A stretch of DNA of 64,000 nt from JALZAA01 sp035316025. Its GTDB lineage: Bacteria > Actinomycetota > Acidimicrobiia > IMCC26256 > JACDBD01. The position numbers were made by a program, and so were the translations under genes. The notes under the pieces were generated by a model that did not search any database, was not told where the DNA came from, and saw only the letters and a program-made list of their open reading frames with translations. Within the stretch, counting starts at the first letter, position 1. Each line of letters starts with the position of its first letter. The stretch is taken from the NCBI GenBank assembly GCA_035316025.1, contig DATFXL010000126.1, forward strand, positions 16,703-80,702, in the 5' to 3' direction. Positions 32,649-41,481 of the stretch are shown one piece after another.

Positions 32649-34184
32649 ATGAGAGTGCCACTCACGGTCAACGACTTCCTCGAGCGCGCCGCCCTCGTGT
32701 ACAGCGAGCGGATCGGCATCGTCGACGAGCCCGATCAGCCGGCGGCGTCGCTCGGCGAGCTGACGTACCGGCGCGTGCGCGAGCTCGCCCGGGCTCAAGC
32801 CGCTGCGCTCGACCACTTCGGGATCGGCTTCGGCGAGCGCGTCGCCATCGTGTCGCCGAACGCCGCCCGCCTCTTCATCTCGTTCTTCGGCGTGAGCGGA
32901 TCGGGCCGGATCCTCGTCCCGGTCAACTTCCGGCTGAACGCCGATGAGGTCGGCTACATCGTCGAGCACTCAGGCGCTTCGATGGTGCTCGTCGATCCCG
33001 AGCTCGACGACGCGCTGTCGAGCGTCGGCGCCAAGCACCGGTTCGTGATGGGCACCCAAGCCGACGAGGAGCTCTTCCTCGAGGGCGTCGAGCCCGAGTC
33101 GTGGGAGCCCGACGAGGACGCCACCGCGACGATCAACTACACGAGTGGCACCACGGCGCGTCCCAAGGGCGTGCAATTGACGCATCGGAACGTGTGGATC
33201 AATGCGAGCGTCTTCGGATGGCATACCGGAGTGAACGACCGCGACGTGTACCTGCACACGCTGCCGATGTTCCATTGCAACGGCTGGGGGATGCCGTACG
33301 CGGTCACCGGCATGGGCGGCCGTCACGTCGTGATCCGCAAGATCGACGGCGCCGAGATCCTCCGCCGTGTCGACGCGCATGGCGTCACTCTTCTCAACGG
33401 CGCCCCCGCCGTCGTGAACGCCGTTCTCGACGCGGCCGCACAGTGGCAGGGTGAGATCCCAGGGCGGGGTCGCACGCGGATCGTGGTCGCCGGCGCGCCA
33501 CCGCCAACCCGGACGATCGAGCGGGTCGAGAAGGAGCTCGGCTGGGAGTTCATCCAGATCTACGGGCTCACCGAGACGGCGCCCCTCCTGACGATGAACC
33601 GCAGCCGCGTCGAGTACGACGACCTCTCGCCGGGAGAGCGGGCGCAGCAACTCGGTCGCGCCGGCGCGCCGACCCTCGGGGTGCAACTACGCGTGGACGC
33701 CGAAGGAGAGGTGCACGCACGCGCCAACGTCATCATGGACGGGTACTGGGAACAGCCCGACGCGACCGGCGAAGCGATCCCCGACGGGTGGTTTCGAACC
33801 GGTGACGGCGGTGTGATCGACGACGAGAGCTACCTGTCGATCTCCGACCGCAAGAAGGACGTCATCATCTCGGGCGGCGAGAACGTGTCCTCGATCGAGG
33901 TCGAGGACTGCCTCTTCTCGCACCCGGCGGTCGCCGAGGTCGCCGTGATCGGTGTCCCGGACGAGAAGTGGGGCGAGACGGTGAAGGCGCTGGTCGTGCT
34001 GGCGCCCGGCTCCGACGCGAGCGAAACCGACCTCATCGGGCACGCCCGGGAGCACCTCGCCCACTACAAGTGCCCGACGACCGTCGAGTTCCGCTCGGAG
34101 CTGGCGCGCACGGCAACCGGCAAGCTCCAGAAGTTCAAGCTCCGAGGCCCCTATTGGGAAGGCCGCGATCGCGGGGTGAGCTGA
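32649..34184 (+). CDS. AMP-forming acyl-CoA synthetase
   Basis: A 511-residue ANL enzyme. P-loop NYTSGTTARPKGVQLTHRN starts at residue 163, IYGLTETAPLLTMN is the A5 motif, GWFRTGDGGVIDD is A7, SDRKKDVIISGGENVSSIEVED is the hinge and A8, and the A10 lysine sits in ARTATGKLQKFKL. It most resembles acyl-CoA ligases of the DmdB/fatty-acid type. ATG at 32649 follows a GGGGGG tract; the open frame upstream is not preferred. A short gene begins 2 bp after its stop, implying an operon that continues to 35884. Confidence 0.9.
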   Translation: MRVPLTVNDFLERAALVYSERIGIVDEPDQPAASLGELTYRRVRELARAQAAALDHFGIGFGERVAIVSPNAARLFISFFGVSGSGRILVPVNFRLNADEVGYIVEHSGASMVLVDPELDDALSSVGAKHRFVMGTQADEELFLEGVEPESWEPDEDATATINYTSGTTARPKGVQLTHRNVWINASVFGWHTGVNDRDVYLHTLPMFHCNGWGMPYAVTGMGGRHVVIRKIDGAEILRRVDAHGVTLLNGAPAVVNAVLDAAAQWQGEIPGRGRTRIVVAGAPPPTRTIERVEKELGWEFIQIYGLTETAPLLTMNRSRVEYDDLSPGERAQQLGRAGAPTLGVQLRVDAEGEVHARANVIMDGYWEQPDATGEAIPDGWFRTGDGGVIDDESYLSISDRKKDVIISGGENVSSIEVEDCLFSHPAVAEVAVIGVPDEKWGETVKALVVLAPGSDASETDLIGHAREHLAHYKCPTTVEFRSELARTATGKLQKFKLRGPYWEGRDRGVS

Positions 34185-34186
34185 CA

Positions 34187-34444
34187 GTGTCGGACGCGCC
34201 GTCGGTCTCGCGCGTGGTCGGCCAGCTCCGCTACCTGTTCGAGGAGCGACCCGAGCTCTCCGGGGCGTCGGCGGCGGAGCTCGCCCGATGGCTGAGCCGC
34301 GAGGACCGCATGGCGCGTGCTCGGGCGGCCGATCCACTCGGCAGCCGCGAGGCGGTCGAGGCCGCCGCCGCCCAGCTGGGCGATCGCATCACCGACACCA
34401 TGGTCGCCGATGCCCTCGCCCAGCTTCGCCGCCAGGACAGCTGA
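34187..34444 (+). CDS. Small helical hypothetical protein
   Basis: An 85-residue protein of no recognised family. It is highly charged and rich in Ala, Arg and Glu, with two or three predicted helices (for instance AAELARWLSREDRMARARAA). The GTG starts 2 bp after the acyl-CoA synthetase stop and the next gene follows after 5 bp, so translation is coupled. It may be an accessory factor of that synthetase operon, but nothing in the sequence proves this. Confidence 0.55.
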   Translation: MSDAPSVSRVVGQLRYLFEERPELSGASAAELARWLSREDRMARARAADPLGSREAVEAAAAQLGDRITDTMVADALAQLRRQDS

Positions 34445-34449
34445 GGGCG

Positions 34450-34929
34450 ATGCCGAACTGGGCCGAGCAGGTCACGGCCGTGGCAACCGTGGTCAGCGCG
34501 GTCGGCTGGCTCAGCGCGGTCGGGGCGGCGCTGTTCGCGGCCCAGCAGGTGCGCGAAGCGCGCCATACACGCCAGGCCCAGGTCGGCGCCGACTTCGTCC
34601 GCCGCTGGGACGAAGCGCCGATGGTCGAGACACGACGGCTCGTCGCCGGGTTCAGGACGAAGGAGGAGCTCAAGGCCGCGTTCCTGAACTACGTCGAGAG
34701 CAACGCCGCCGAGGCGTACGTGCTCTACCGAGAGCTCGACTACTTCGAGCAGCTCGGCGCGCTCGAGCGCGTCGGCGCCGTGAACTTCGAGCTCGTCCGG
34801 CTCCTCCTGGGGCGCAGACTCATCGAGCGTTGGGAGATGTGGAAGCCCTCGGTCGACGCGCTCGGTGAGGATGTCTATCCGATGTTCGCGGGGCTCGTCG
34901 CCAAGATGCGCACCGAGCTCGCGGCATAG
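34450..34929 (+). CDS. Membrane-anchored hypothetical protein (DUF4760-like)
   Basis: A 159-residue protein. Residues 6-30 form one hydrophobic helix (AVATVVSAVGWLSAVGAALFAA), followed by basic residues and a soluble helical region with RRWDEAPMVETRRLVAGF and YVLYRELDYFEQLGAL. This layout resembles DUF4760 proteins, whose role is unknown; the assignment is from memory. It overlaps the following gene by one base and follows an 85-residue gene by 5 bp. Confidence 0.6.
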   Translation: MPNWAEQVTAVATVVSAVGWLSAVGAALFAAQQVREARHTRQAQVGADFVRRWDEAPMVETRRLVAGFRTKEELKAAFLNYVESNAAEAYVLYRELDYFEQLGALERVGAVNFELVRLLLGRRLIERWEMWKPSVDALGEDVYPMFAGLVAKMRTELAA

Positions 34930-35474
34930 TGGGCGCCCGTTCTTACGTCTGGGGCCGGCTCGACCTCGACGGGTCCGTGTACGTCCGGTTGGACGAGGAC
35001 GTCGCCGGGGTGGAGGCCCATGGCTACGAGATCTGCGCCGAGGACGGGACCCGATGGGGAGCGCACTTCCGGGTGCTGCTCGACGCCGGTTGGCGGCACC
35101 GGCGGACGACGGTCGAAGTCATCGACGACGCGGGCGCCCGTACGCTCGAACTGGCGTCGTCGGACGGGACCTGGACGCGGGACGGCCGTCGCGACCCCAC
35201 CCTCGACGGGTGCACCGATCTCGACCTGGCGGGCAATCCCTTCACGAACGCCTTCGTGACCCGCCGAGTCGCGCCCCACGTCGGCGGCGAGGTGGAGGTG
35301 CTGGCCGCCTACGTCGAGACGCCCGCGCTGTCGGTGCGGCCGCTCCTGCAGCGCTACCGCCGTGTGGCAGCCGACCGGTGGGTCTACTCCGACGACCTGT
35401 ACGGCACCTTCCAGTTCGACGCCGACGCCGACGGCGTGGCCGTCGACTATCAGGACCTGGCCGTACGGAAATGA
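34929..35474 (+). CDS. Putative glycolipid-binding domain protein (PF06475-like)
   Basis: A 181-residue protein with the features of the glycolipid-binding family: an N-terminal strand HGYEICAEDGTRWGAHFRV, then WRHRRTTVEVIDDAGARTLEL, the signature DPTLDGCTDLDLAGNPFTNAFVTRR and the C-terminal QRYRRVAADRWVYSDDLYG plus FQFDADADG. The family is a beta-barrel related to lipoprotein-localisation proteins and is suspected to bind glycolipids. It overlaps the preceding membrane gene by one base (TAGTG context) and the next VOC gene by 4 bp (ATGA), so it is part of a tightly coupled operon. Confidence 0.85.
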   Translation: MGARSYVWGRLDLDGSVYVRLDEDVAGVEAHGYEICAEDGTRWGAHFRVLLDAGWRHRRTTVEVIDDAGARTLELASSDGTWTRDGRRDPTLDGCTDLDLAGNPFTNAFVTRRVAPHVGGEVEVLAAYVETPALSVRPLLQRYRRVAADRWVYSDDLYGTFQFDADADGVAVDYQDLAVRK

Positions 35475-35884
35475 GTCGCGGCGCACCTACCATGAGCGTC
35501 GTGAGCGTGCAGCTGAACCACACGATCGTCTGGAGCCGAGACAAGCGCCGGTCGGCCGCGTTCCTCGCCGAGATGCTCGGCCGGCCCGAGCCCAAGCCGT
35601 GGGGACCGTTCCACATCGTCGACGTCGACAACGACGTGTCGCTCGACTTCCACGACACGGACGGCGAGATCGCACACCAGCACTACGCGTTCCTGATCGG
35701 CGAAGACGACTTCGACGACGTGTACGGCCGCATCCGAGAGCGCGGCCTCGAGCACTGGGCCGACCCGATGCAGAGCCGGGCCGGCGAGATCAATCGCAAC
35801 GACGGCGGCCGCGGCGTGTACTTCGAGGATCCTGACGGCCACCTCCTCGAGGTGATCACTCGCCCGTACGGCAGCGGCGCGTGA
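35471..35884 (+). CDS. VOC-family (glyoxalase-like) protein
   Basis: A 137-residue VOC protein. The first half reads VQLNHTIVWSRDKRRSAAFLAEMLG with one likely metal His, the second half HQHYAFLIGEDDFDDVYGRI and the closing GRGVYFEDPDGHLLEVIT with the usual Glu ligand. This is a full metal-site pattern of glyoxalase/fosfomycin-resistance-like enzymes. The ATG overlaps the previous stop (ATGA); a second ATG 21 bases on is possible. It ends the operon beginning with the acyl-CoA synthetase at 32649. Confidence 0.85.
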   Translation: MSRGAPTMSVVSVQLNHTIVWSRDKRRSAAFLAEMLGRPEPKPWGPFHIVDVDNDVSLDFHDTDGEIAHQHYAFLIGEDDFDDVYGRIRERGLEHWADPMQSRAGEINRNDGGRGVYFEDPDGHLLEVITRPYGSGA

Positions 35885-35982
35885 TCGGCAGCTGGTCCGG
35901 GCCTCGGAGCGGCCGCCGCCCGGCGACTCACCGGCGCGCCCTACGCTGACGCTGCTGCCAGCCGCCGAAGCGGGGGAAGTGG

Positions 35983-37218
35983 ATGCGAGGTCTGCTGTAC
36001 GGCGTTGCGCCCGAGCCGCAGCCGGAGCCGGACGAGGACAACCATCTGCTGCGGGGCCTCGCGCACACGCCGATGAGGCAGGAAGAGCTCGACGACCCCG
36101 GGTTCCTTCTGCCGGACTGGGTCGTGACCCGTCCTCGCCTCACCGGCATTTGCGGTTCGGATGCCAAGCAGGTGTTCATGGACTGGGTGAACGTGGCCAC
36201 CCCCGACAACCCGATGAAGGGCTTCTTCTCGCTGCCGCAGGTGCTCGGGCACGAGGTCGTCGCCGACGTCGTCGCCCTCGGCCCCGAGGCCGAGGGGCTC
36301 GAGGTCGGGGACCGCGTCGTGCTGAACCCCTGGCTGTCGTGCCGTCCCCGGGGCGTCGACCCGATCTGTCCCGCGTGCGAGGCGGGCGACCTCAGCCTGT
36401 GCTGGAACTTCAGCGTGGGCCCGATTGCGCCGGGCATCCACAGCGGTACCTCGAAGGACGCTGGCGGCGGGTACGCGCAGCTGATGCCCGCCCACGACAC
36501 GCAGCTGTTCAAGGTCCCCGAGGAGGTGCCGGACGAGCTCGCCGTGTTCGCCGACCCGTTCGCGGTCAGCCTGCACTCCGTGACCCGGCATCCGCCGGTA
36601 CCGGGCGGCAAGGTGATGGTGTACGGCTCCGGAGCCTTGGGAACGTGCGCGACCGCCATCATCCGTTCGCTCCACCCGGACGTCGAGGTGCTCGTCGTCG
36701 CCCGCTTCGAAGCTCAGGCCGCCTTGGCGCGCAAGCTCGGCGCCACCGTCATCCACCACGAACCTGCGCTGCGCGTGATCGAGGAGGCCGCGGCGTGGTC
36801 CGGCGGTGTGCTCCAGCCGAGTGATGGGTTGCCGATGGCCTACCCGGGCGAGATCGACGTGGTGTACGACACCATCGGCAAGCAAGAGACGTTCGAGGTG
36901 GGCGCGCGCGTCCTCAAGGCCCGCGGCACCCTCGTGAAAGCAGGTGTCCACGGGCCGACGTTCTGGGAGGACACGCCGCTGTACTTCAAGGAGCTGTCGC
37001 TGGTCGGCTCGAACGCGTTCGGCGTCGAGGAGGTCGACGGTGTTCGCCGGCACGGAATCCAGCACTACCTCGACCTGGTGCGGGAAGGGCGAGTCGACCT
37101 CACGGGCATGCTCACCCACACCTTCGTGCTCGACGACTGGCGCGACGCCTTCACTGCGCTGGCCACGCAGGACCGCAGCGCCGCCATCAAGGTCGCGTTC
37201 GACTTTCGGGAGCGCTGA
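35983..37218 (+). CDS. Zinc-dependent alcohol dehydrogenase
   Basis: A 411-residue MDR-superfamily dehydrogenase. The catalytic-zinc region contains RLTGICGSDAKQV and LGHEVVADVVALG, and the structural-zinc loop has four cysteines (C-x9-C-x2-C-x7-C) in the segment ending DPICPACEAGDLSLC. The Rossmann nucleotide-binding motif is VMVYGSGALGTCATAI. It is longer than the usual 340-380 residues because of an N-terminal extension of about 40 residues. It would oxidise an alcohol or reduce an aldehyde; the substrate is unknown. GGGGGAAG precedes the ATG. The leader is about 35 nt if TACGCT at 35942 is the -10 box. Confidence 0.85.
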   Translation: MRGLLYGVAPEPQPEPDEDNHLLRGLAHTPMRQEELDDPGFLLPDWVVTRPRLTGICGSDAKQVFMDWVNVATPDNPMKGFFSLPQVLGHEVVADVVALGPEAEGLEVGDRVVLNPWLSCRPRGVDPICPACEAGDLSLCWNFSVGPIAPGIHSGTSKDAGGGYAQLMPAHDTQLFKVPEEVPDELAVFADPFAVSLHSVTRHPPVPGGKVMVYGSGALGTCATAIIRSLHPDVEVLVVARFEAQAALARKLGATVIHHEPALRVIEEAAAWSGGVLQPSDGLPMAYPGEIDVVYDTIGKQETFEVGARVLKARGTLVKAGVHGPTFWEDTPLYFKELSLVGSNAFGVEEVDGVRRHGIQHYLDLVREGRVDLTGMLTHTFVLDDWRDAFTALATQDRSAAIKVAFDFRER

Positions 37219-37219
37219 C

Positions 37220-38005
37220 CTAGCCGGATCGCTCGAACGTCACTTGACGCATGCCCCAGGTGATCGTCGGCCCTCTCGGTCCCTTCACGAGCTGGCCGAG
37301 CGCGCCCTCCAGGTCGTCGAGGTCGCCGCGGCCGTGTCTGTCCCGGACGAAGGGGTCCTCGCGCCACGTCGCGAAATTCAGTGCGAACAGCTCGGCCGCC
37401 AGCGGGACCGGGACCGGATGGACGCGCACCACGCTCGTCCGCTTCCGCCCGTCCCGCCCACCGTCGAACTTGTCGACGATCGGCCCGGCGGCGAGCGAGG
37501 TGCCGCGCGCCTCGATCAGCGCCGCCAGCATCGTGAGATAACGGCGCAACACCGGATCGCTTGTTCGGATCCACTCCACTTCGTCGAGCGCCAGCACCCC
37601 GCCCAGCTCGAGCTGGGTCATCCATGCCCGCACCACCCGATCGGGGCGAGGAATGTGCGACAGGACGAAGCGGGCGTACGCCAGATTCGCGCGACCCGTC
37701 GGGAACGGCAGTTCCATCAGGTCGTGCTCGACGAACGCCACCCCCGGCGGCTCGTCGGCGCGGGCGCGGGCGATGAACGATTCGGAGGAATCGAGCCCCA
37801 CCGTCCTCGTCGCGCCCGTGATCGTTGCGACCAGGCGCGTCGTGTGCCCCGGTCCGCAGCCCAAGTCGAGAGCGAGTCGCGGCTGCTTCGGCACGTCGTC
37901 ACGCAGGAATACCGCACTCGGCGATCTCCACCGCTCGGCCACCAGGGCGAGGCGACGCGCCGCCGGCTCGGTGTCACCGAAGACGTAATCGGAGCGGCCG
38001 CTCAC
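37220..38005 (-). CDS. Class I SAM-dependent methyltransferase
   Basis: A methyltransferase of about 261 residues. Motif I is LALDLGCGPGHTTRLV, the acidic residue follows in TVGLDSSESF, motif II is VEHDLMELPFPTGRANLAYARFVLSHIP and motif III LELGGVLALDEVEWI. The N-terminus RSDYVFGDTEPAARRLALVAE is characteristic of a trans-aconitate/UbiE-like actinobacterial group of unknown substrate. GTG at 38005 is preferred by similarity of its N-terminus; an in-frame GTG at 38035 would add ten residues. It is convergent with the alcohol dehydrogenase (1 bp apart) and divergent from an acyl-CoA synthetase. Confidence 0.85.
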   Translation of the reverse strand: MSGRSDYVFGDTEPAARRLALVAERWRSPSAVFLRDDVPKQPRLALDLGCGPGHTTRLVATITGATRTVGLDSSESFIARARADEPPGVAFVEHDLMELPFPTGRANLAYARFVLSHIPRPDRVVRAWMTQLELGGVLALDEVEWIRTSDPVLRRYLTMLAALIEARGTSLAAGPIVDKFDGGRDGRKRTSVVRVHPVPVPLAAELFALNFATWREDPFVRDRHGRGDLDDLEGALGQLVKGPRGPTITWGMRQVTFERSG

Positions 38006-38066
38006 GCCGGGGACCGTACCCGGGAGTATCGTCACCGCCGCCGGGATTCACCGCAGAGGGGGGCGC

Positions 38067-39620
38067 GTGGACACCGAGCTCGACGAGCTGCTGGCATGGG
38101 CCGACCGCGGGATGGCGGTCGGCTGGCACGCGGCGCGCCGGCCCGACCTCCCTGCGCTGATCACCCCGGAGGCGACGCTCACCTACGGCGACCTGAACGC
38201 ACGCGCCAACCGGCTGGCGCGCGTGTTGCGGCGGCGCGGCTTGCAGCGCGGGGATGCCGTCGCGCTCCTGTGTTCGAACCGGATCGAGTTCGTGGAGGTC
38301 CTCCTCGCGACCCAGCGGACAGGCTTGCGCCTCACAACCGTGAACTGGCATCTCACCGCGGACGAGGCCGGCTACATCGTCGAAGACTGCGAGGCGCGGG
38401 CGTTCGTGGCCGAGGCCCGTTTCGCGGCCGTCGCCCGCGGCGCAGCCGACGCCGCGCTCAGCGAGACCGCGCGCCTGGCCGTCGCCGGATCGATCGACGG
38501 CTTCGAGGACTACGACACCGCCGTCGCCGCCGAACCGGGCGAGGACCTTTCCGATCCGGTGCTGGGCTCGCAGATGCTCTACACCTCCGGGACCACAGGA
38601 CGGCCGAAGGGCGTGTTCCGCGACGACGCGTCGCTCGCGACTGCCGTGACGCTGGCCCGAGCGGCGTACCGCGACGGCAACGTGCATCTCCTCACCGGGC
38701 CGCTGTACCACGCCGCGCCCCTGCTGTTCTCGCTCAACGCGCCGTTGATCGCGGGGATCACGATCGTGTTGATGCCGGCATGGGATCCCGAGGAGGCGCT
38801 CCGCCTGATCGACGCGCACCGTGTCACGCACACGCACATGGTGCCAACCATGTTCCATCAGCTCCTCGGGCTGCCCGACGATGTACGTGAGCTTTACGAC
38901 ATCTCGTCCTTGCACAACGTCCTCCACGGCGCGGCGCCGTGCCCGGTCGGGGTGAAGCAGCGTCTCATCGAGTGGTGGGGCCCAGTCGTGAACGAGTACT
39001 ACGCCGCCACCGAGGGGCTCGGGACCTGGGTCGATGCCCGCACGTGGCTGCGCAAGCCCGGCACCGTCGGCAAGCCCGTCCCGGACGACCAGGTCGTGGT
39101 CGGCGACGAAGAAGGGAACCGCATGCCGCCGGGCGAGGTCGGGCTGGTCTGGTTCAAGGCGTCGGAGGTGCCGTTCGAGTACTTCAAGGACCCGGCCAAG
39201 ACGAAGTCGTCCTACCGCGACCGTCACTTCACCCTCGGCGACATGGGCTACTTCGACGAGGACGGGTTCCTGTTCCTCACCGACCGGAGCGCCAACCTCA
39301 TCATCTCGGGTGGCGTCAACATCTATCCGGCGGAGGTCGACGCCGTGCTGCTCGAGCACCCAGCGGTCGCCGACGCCGCCGTCATCGGCGTGCCCAACGC
39401 GGAGTGGGGTGAAGACGTGCTGGCCGTGATCGAGCTCCGCGCCGACCGCTCGCCGGGCGACGAGCTCGCAGACGAGCTCGTCGCCTTCTGCCGCGACCGG
39501 CTTGCGCACTACAAGTCCCCTCGCCGCGTCGAGTTCGTCGACCGTCTGCCGCGACAGGACAACGGCAAGATCTACAAGCGGCTGCTGCGCGACCGCTACC
39601 GCGAGCGGGCCGCGAACTGA
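38067..39620 (+). CDS. AMP-forming acyl-CoA synthetase
   Basis: A 517-residue ANL enzyme. The P-loop MLYTSGTTGRPKGVFRDD, then GPLYHAAPLLFSLNAP, EYYAATEGLG in place of the usual TET A5 motif, TLGDMGYFDEDGFLFLTDR and the A10 lysine in RQDNGKIYKRLL show a fatty-acyl or steroid-side-chain CoA ligase of the FadD/FadD3-like group. The A5 change (ATEG) is seen in several actinobacterial CoA ligases. AGAGGGGGG lies before the GTG. It is followed after 25 bp by a 2-hydroxyacid dehydrogenase with its own -10 box. Confidence 0.9.
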   Translation: MDTELDELLAWADRGMAVGWHAARRPDLPALITPEATLTYGDLNARANRLARVLRRRGLQRGDAVALLCSNRIEFVEVLLATQRTGLRLTTVNWHLTADEAGYIVEDCEARAFVAEARFAAVARGAADAALSETARLAVAGSIDGFEDYDTAVAAEPGEDLSDPVLGSQMLYTSGTTGRPKGVFRDDASLATAVTLARAAYRDGNVHLLTGPLYHAAPLLFSLNAPLIAGITIVLMPAWDPEEALRLIDAHRVTHTHMVPTMFHQLLGLPDDVRELYDISSLHNVLHGAAPCPVGVKQRLIEWWGPVVNEYYAATEGLGTWVDARTWLRKPGTVGKPVPDDQVVVGDEEGNRMPPGEVGLVWFKASEVPFEYFKDPAKTKSSYRDRHFTLGDMGYFDEDGFLFLTDRSANLIISGGVNIYPAEVDAVLLEHPAVADAAVIGVPNAEWGEDVLAVIELRADRSPGDELADELVAFCRDRLAHYKSPRRVEFVDRLPRQDNGKIYKRLLRDRYRERAAN

Positions 39621-39632
39621 ACGTCCGACCTT

Positions 39633-39638
39633 TACGCT
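39633..39638 (+). promoter_or_regulatory. -10 box for a leaderless transcript
   Basis: TACGCT lies 7 nt before the GTG at 39646; there is no ribosome-binding site. Confidence 0.5.
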
Positions 39639-39645
39639 CGACGCC

Positions 39646-40662
39646 GTGCAAGCTCTGCTCACCGAGACGGCTGGCCGTCTCCTGGACGAACGTAGCGATC
39701 GTGTCGGCCGGCCCATCGAGCAGGTGCGCATGCAGCGCGACGGCCGGCTCACGATCGGCGGAAGCGCGGTCGACGCTGACGCCGTCAGGCCGGAGGTCGC
39801 CTGCGCGACTGGTGACATCTTCTTCCGTGGCGGCGCGGCATCGTGGTTCGAGATCCTGCTCCGAACGACATCGTTGCAGTGGTTCCAGTCGCCGGCGGCC
39901 GGCTACATCGCGCTGTACGACCGCCTCTTCGAACACGGCATGCGGATCACGGGCGCGCACGTGAACGCGATCCCGATTGCCGAGTACGTGATCCAGGCCG
40001 TGCTGGCGCATTTCCAGCGGGCCGATGAATGGGCGGTCGCGCGAGCCGACCACGAATGGCGACCCCACGAGTTCCGCGAGGTCTTCGCTACGACGTGGCT
40101 CGTGGTCGGCGTCGGCGCCATCGGCTCGGCGGTCGCCGAACGGGTCCGGGCGCTCGGCGTGCGCGTGCTCGGTCACCGCCGCCGGCCGGTGGGTGACGAG
40201 CCGGTCCACGAGATGCTCGGCCGCGACGCTCTGCTCCACGCGTTGCCACGCTGTGATGTCGTCGTGCTGGCGGCGCCGGCGACACCCGAGACCACCGGTA
40301 TGGTCGACGAAGCGTTCCTCGCTGCGATGGCGCCCGGGTCGGTGCTCGTCAACGTGGCCCGCGGGGCGCTGGTCGACGAGCCCGCGCTCCTCGCTGCGCT
40401 CGATCGGGGCCGACCCGAGGCGGCGATCCTCGACGTGTTCGCCACCGAGCCGCTGCCCGCCGACAGCCCGTTCTGGGGCCATCCCAAGGTCGTGCTCACA
40501 CCGCACTCTTCGGCGGGTGGGCTCGCCCGCCACGGCCGTGTCGTCGACCTCTTCGTCGAGAATTTGGCGCGTTACCGGGAGGGTCGCCAGCTCGTCCACG
40601 AGGTGCCTCCCGCCCGTGGTGTGGCGACTCGGACATGGCTGGACGAGGGCGCCCGCTCCTGA
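39646..40662 (+). CDS. D-isomer-specific 2-hydroxyacid dehydrogenase family protein
   Basis: A 338-residue NAD-dependent dehydrogenase. The substrate domain ends with AHVNAIPIAEYVIQAVLAHF, the nucleotide-binding Gly-x-Gly-x-x-Gly is in WLVVGVGAIGSAVAERVRALG, and VLVNVARGALVDEPALLAALDRG with LDVFATEPLPADSPFWGHPKVVLTPHSS (runs split between strands) supplies the catalytic Arg, Glu and His. It would interconvert a 2-hydroxy and a 2-oxo acid. The 90-residue N-terminal region is atypical and its usual first motifs are weak, so a family-level name only is given. Confidence 0.88.
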   Translation: MQALLTETAGRLLDERSDRVGRPIEQVRMQRDGRLTIGGSAVDADAVRPEVACATGDIFFRGGAASWFEILLRTTSLQWFQSPAAGYIALYDRLFEHGMRITGAHVNAIPIAEYVIQAVLAHFQRADEWAVARADHEWRPHEFREVFATTWLVVGVGAIGSAVAERVRALGVRVLGHRRRPVGDEPVHEMLGRDALLHALPRCDVVVLAAPATPETTGMVDEAFLAAMAPGSVLVNVARGALVDEPALLAALDRGRPEAAILDVFATEPLPADSPFWGHPKVVLTPHSSAGGLARHGRVVDLFVENLARYREGRQLVHEVPPARGVATRTWLDEGARS

Positions 40663-40678
40663 TCATCGCGTGTCTCGC

Positions 40679-40684
40679 TAGCCT
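40679..40684 (+). promoter_or_regulatory. -10 box for a leaderless transcript
   Basis: TAGCCT lies 8 nt before the GTG at 40693 with no Shine-Dalgarno in between. Confidence 0.45.
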
Positions 40685-40692
40685 CCGACTCC

Positions 40693-41139
40693 GTGGAGGG
40701 CGGCCTCGTCTTCAACCATGTCGGGCAGTGCGTCACCGACCTCGCCCGATCGCGCCGGTTCTACGAGGAGCTGCTCGGCTTCGAGCTCGAGCGCCAGCTG
40801 CGCCCTCCCGACGACCCGTCGAGCAAGCTCTTGCGGCTGCCGACGCCGCTCGGGATGACCGCCGTGTACCTCCGCCGTGACGGCCTGGTCCTCGAGCTCC
40901 TCCACTTCGAGGCGGGCACGGTGCCGGCGCGGGAGCGGGTGATGAACGAGCCCGGGCTGACGCACGTCTCGCTGTCGGTGGACGACGTCGACGTGGTGTG
41001 CTCACGGGTTCCGGAGTACGGCGGCGAGGTGCTCGCCGACACCAACATCGGTGCCGGGGTCTTCGTGCGGGATCCCGACGGCCAGCTCCTCGAGCTGTTG
41101 CCGATGAGCTACCGGGAGCGCCTCGACGCTGATTCCTGA
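40693..41139 (+). CDS. VOC-family lyase/glyoxalase-like protein
   Basis: A 148-residue VOC protein. The first module GLVFNHVGQCVTDLARSRRFYEELLGFELE holds a likely metal His, the second LTHVSLSVDDVDVVCSRVPEYGGEV a second His, and the closing GVFVRDPDGQLLELL a Glu. This is the lactoylglutathione-lyase-like set of ligands, but the substrate is not determined. GTG at 40693 sits behind its own -10 box. A small convergent membrane protein gene lies 15 bp downstream. Confidence 0.85.
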   Translation: MEGGLVFNHVGQCVTDLARSRRFYEELLGFELERQLRPPDDPSSKLLRLPTPLGMTAVYLRRDGLVLELLHFEAGTVPARERVMNEPGLTHVSLSVDDVDVVCSRVPEYGGEVLADTNIGAGVFVRDPDGQLLELLPMSYRERLDADS

Positions 41140-41154
41140 GAGCGCGCCCTCGTC

Positions 41155-41355
41155 CTAGACGCGAGCCCACGCGTTCCAGAAGAACACGAACACGAACACG
41201 GCAAGGCCGAGAGCCTCGAGGCGCACTCGCTGCGCGGTGACCTTGAATCCGAAGAACCCGGCCAAGAAGAGCACTATGGCGATCAGGTAGAGGATCGTCT
41301 CCCATCCTGCGGTGAGCCTGTCGACAGCAAGCAGCACACCACCCTCCCGTGTCAT
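41155..41355 (-). CDS. Small two-helix membrane protein
   Basis: A 66-residue protein with two hydrophobic helices (WETILYLIAIVLFLAGFFGF and LEALGLAVFVFVFFWNAWA) joined by a basic turn KVTAQRVR. No family is recognised. The start could be the ATG at 41355 or a GTG at 41337 preceded by GGGAGGGTG, which is the better ribosome-binding context. It is divergent from the nitrile hydratase operon. Confidence 0.55.
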   Translation of the reverse strand: MTREGGVLLAVDRLTAGWETILYLIAIVLFLAGFFGFKVTAQRVRLEALGLAVFVFVFFWNAWARV

Positions 41356-41481
41356 GACCGCGCCACACCCTGTGGCGGGACAACAGGAGTGTCGGCGAAA
41401 AAGGGTGGAGGCTCAAGCACCGAGCAAACCCGACGATTCGCCCAGGGGCACGTCGGCGGCCTCGGATGCGAAGATGCGCTC

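Noticed and set aside
30307..32661. A 784-codon open frame on the minus strand across the YVTN and LLM/dehydrogenase genes
   Set aside because: It runs antisense to or out of frame with clear genes; its translation is Arg/His/Asp-rich with no domain. Such long frames are expected in very GC-rich DNA.
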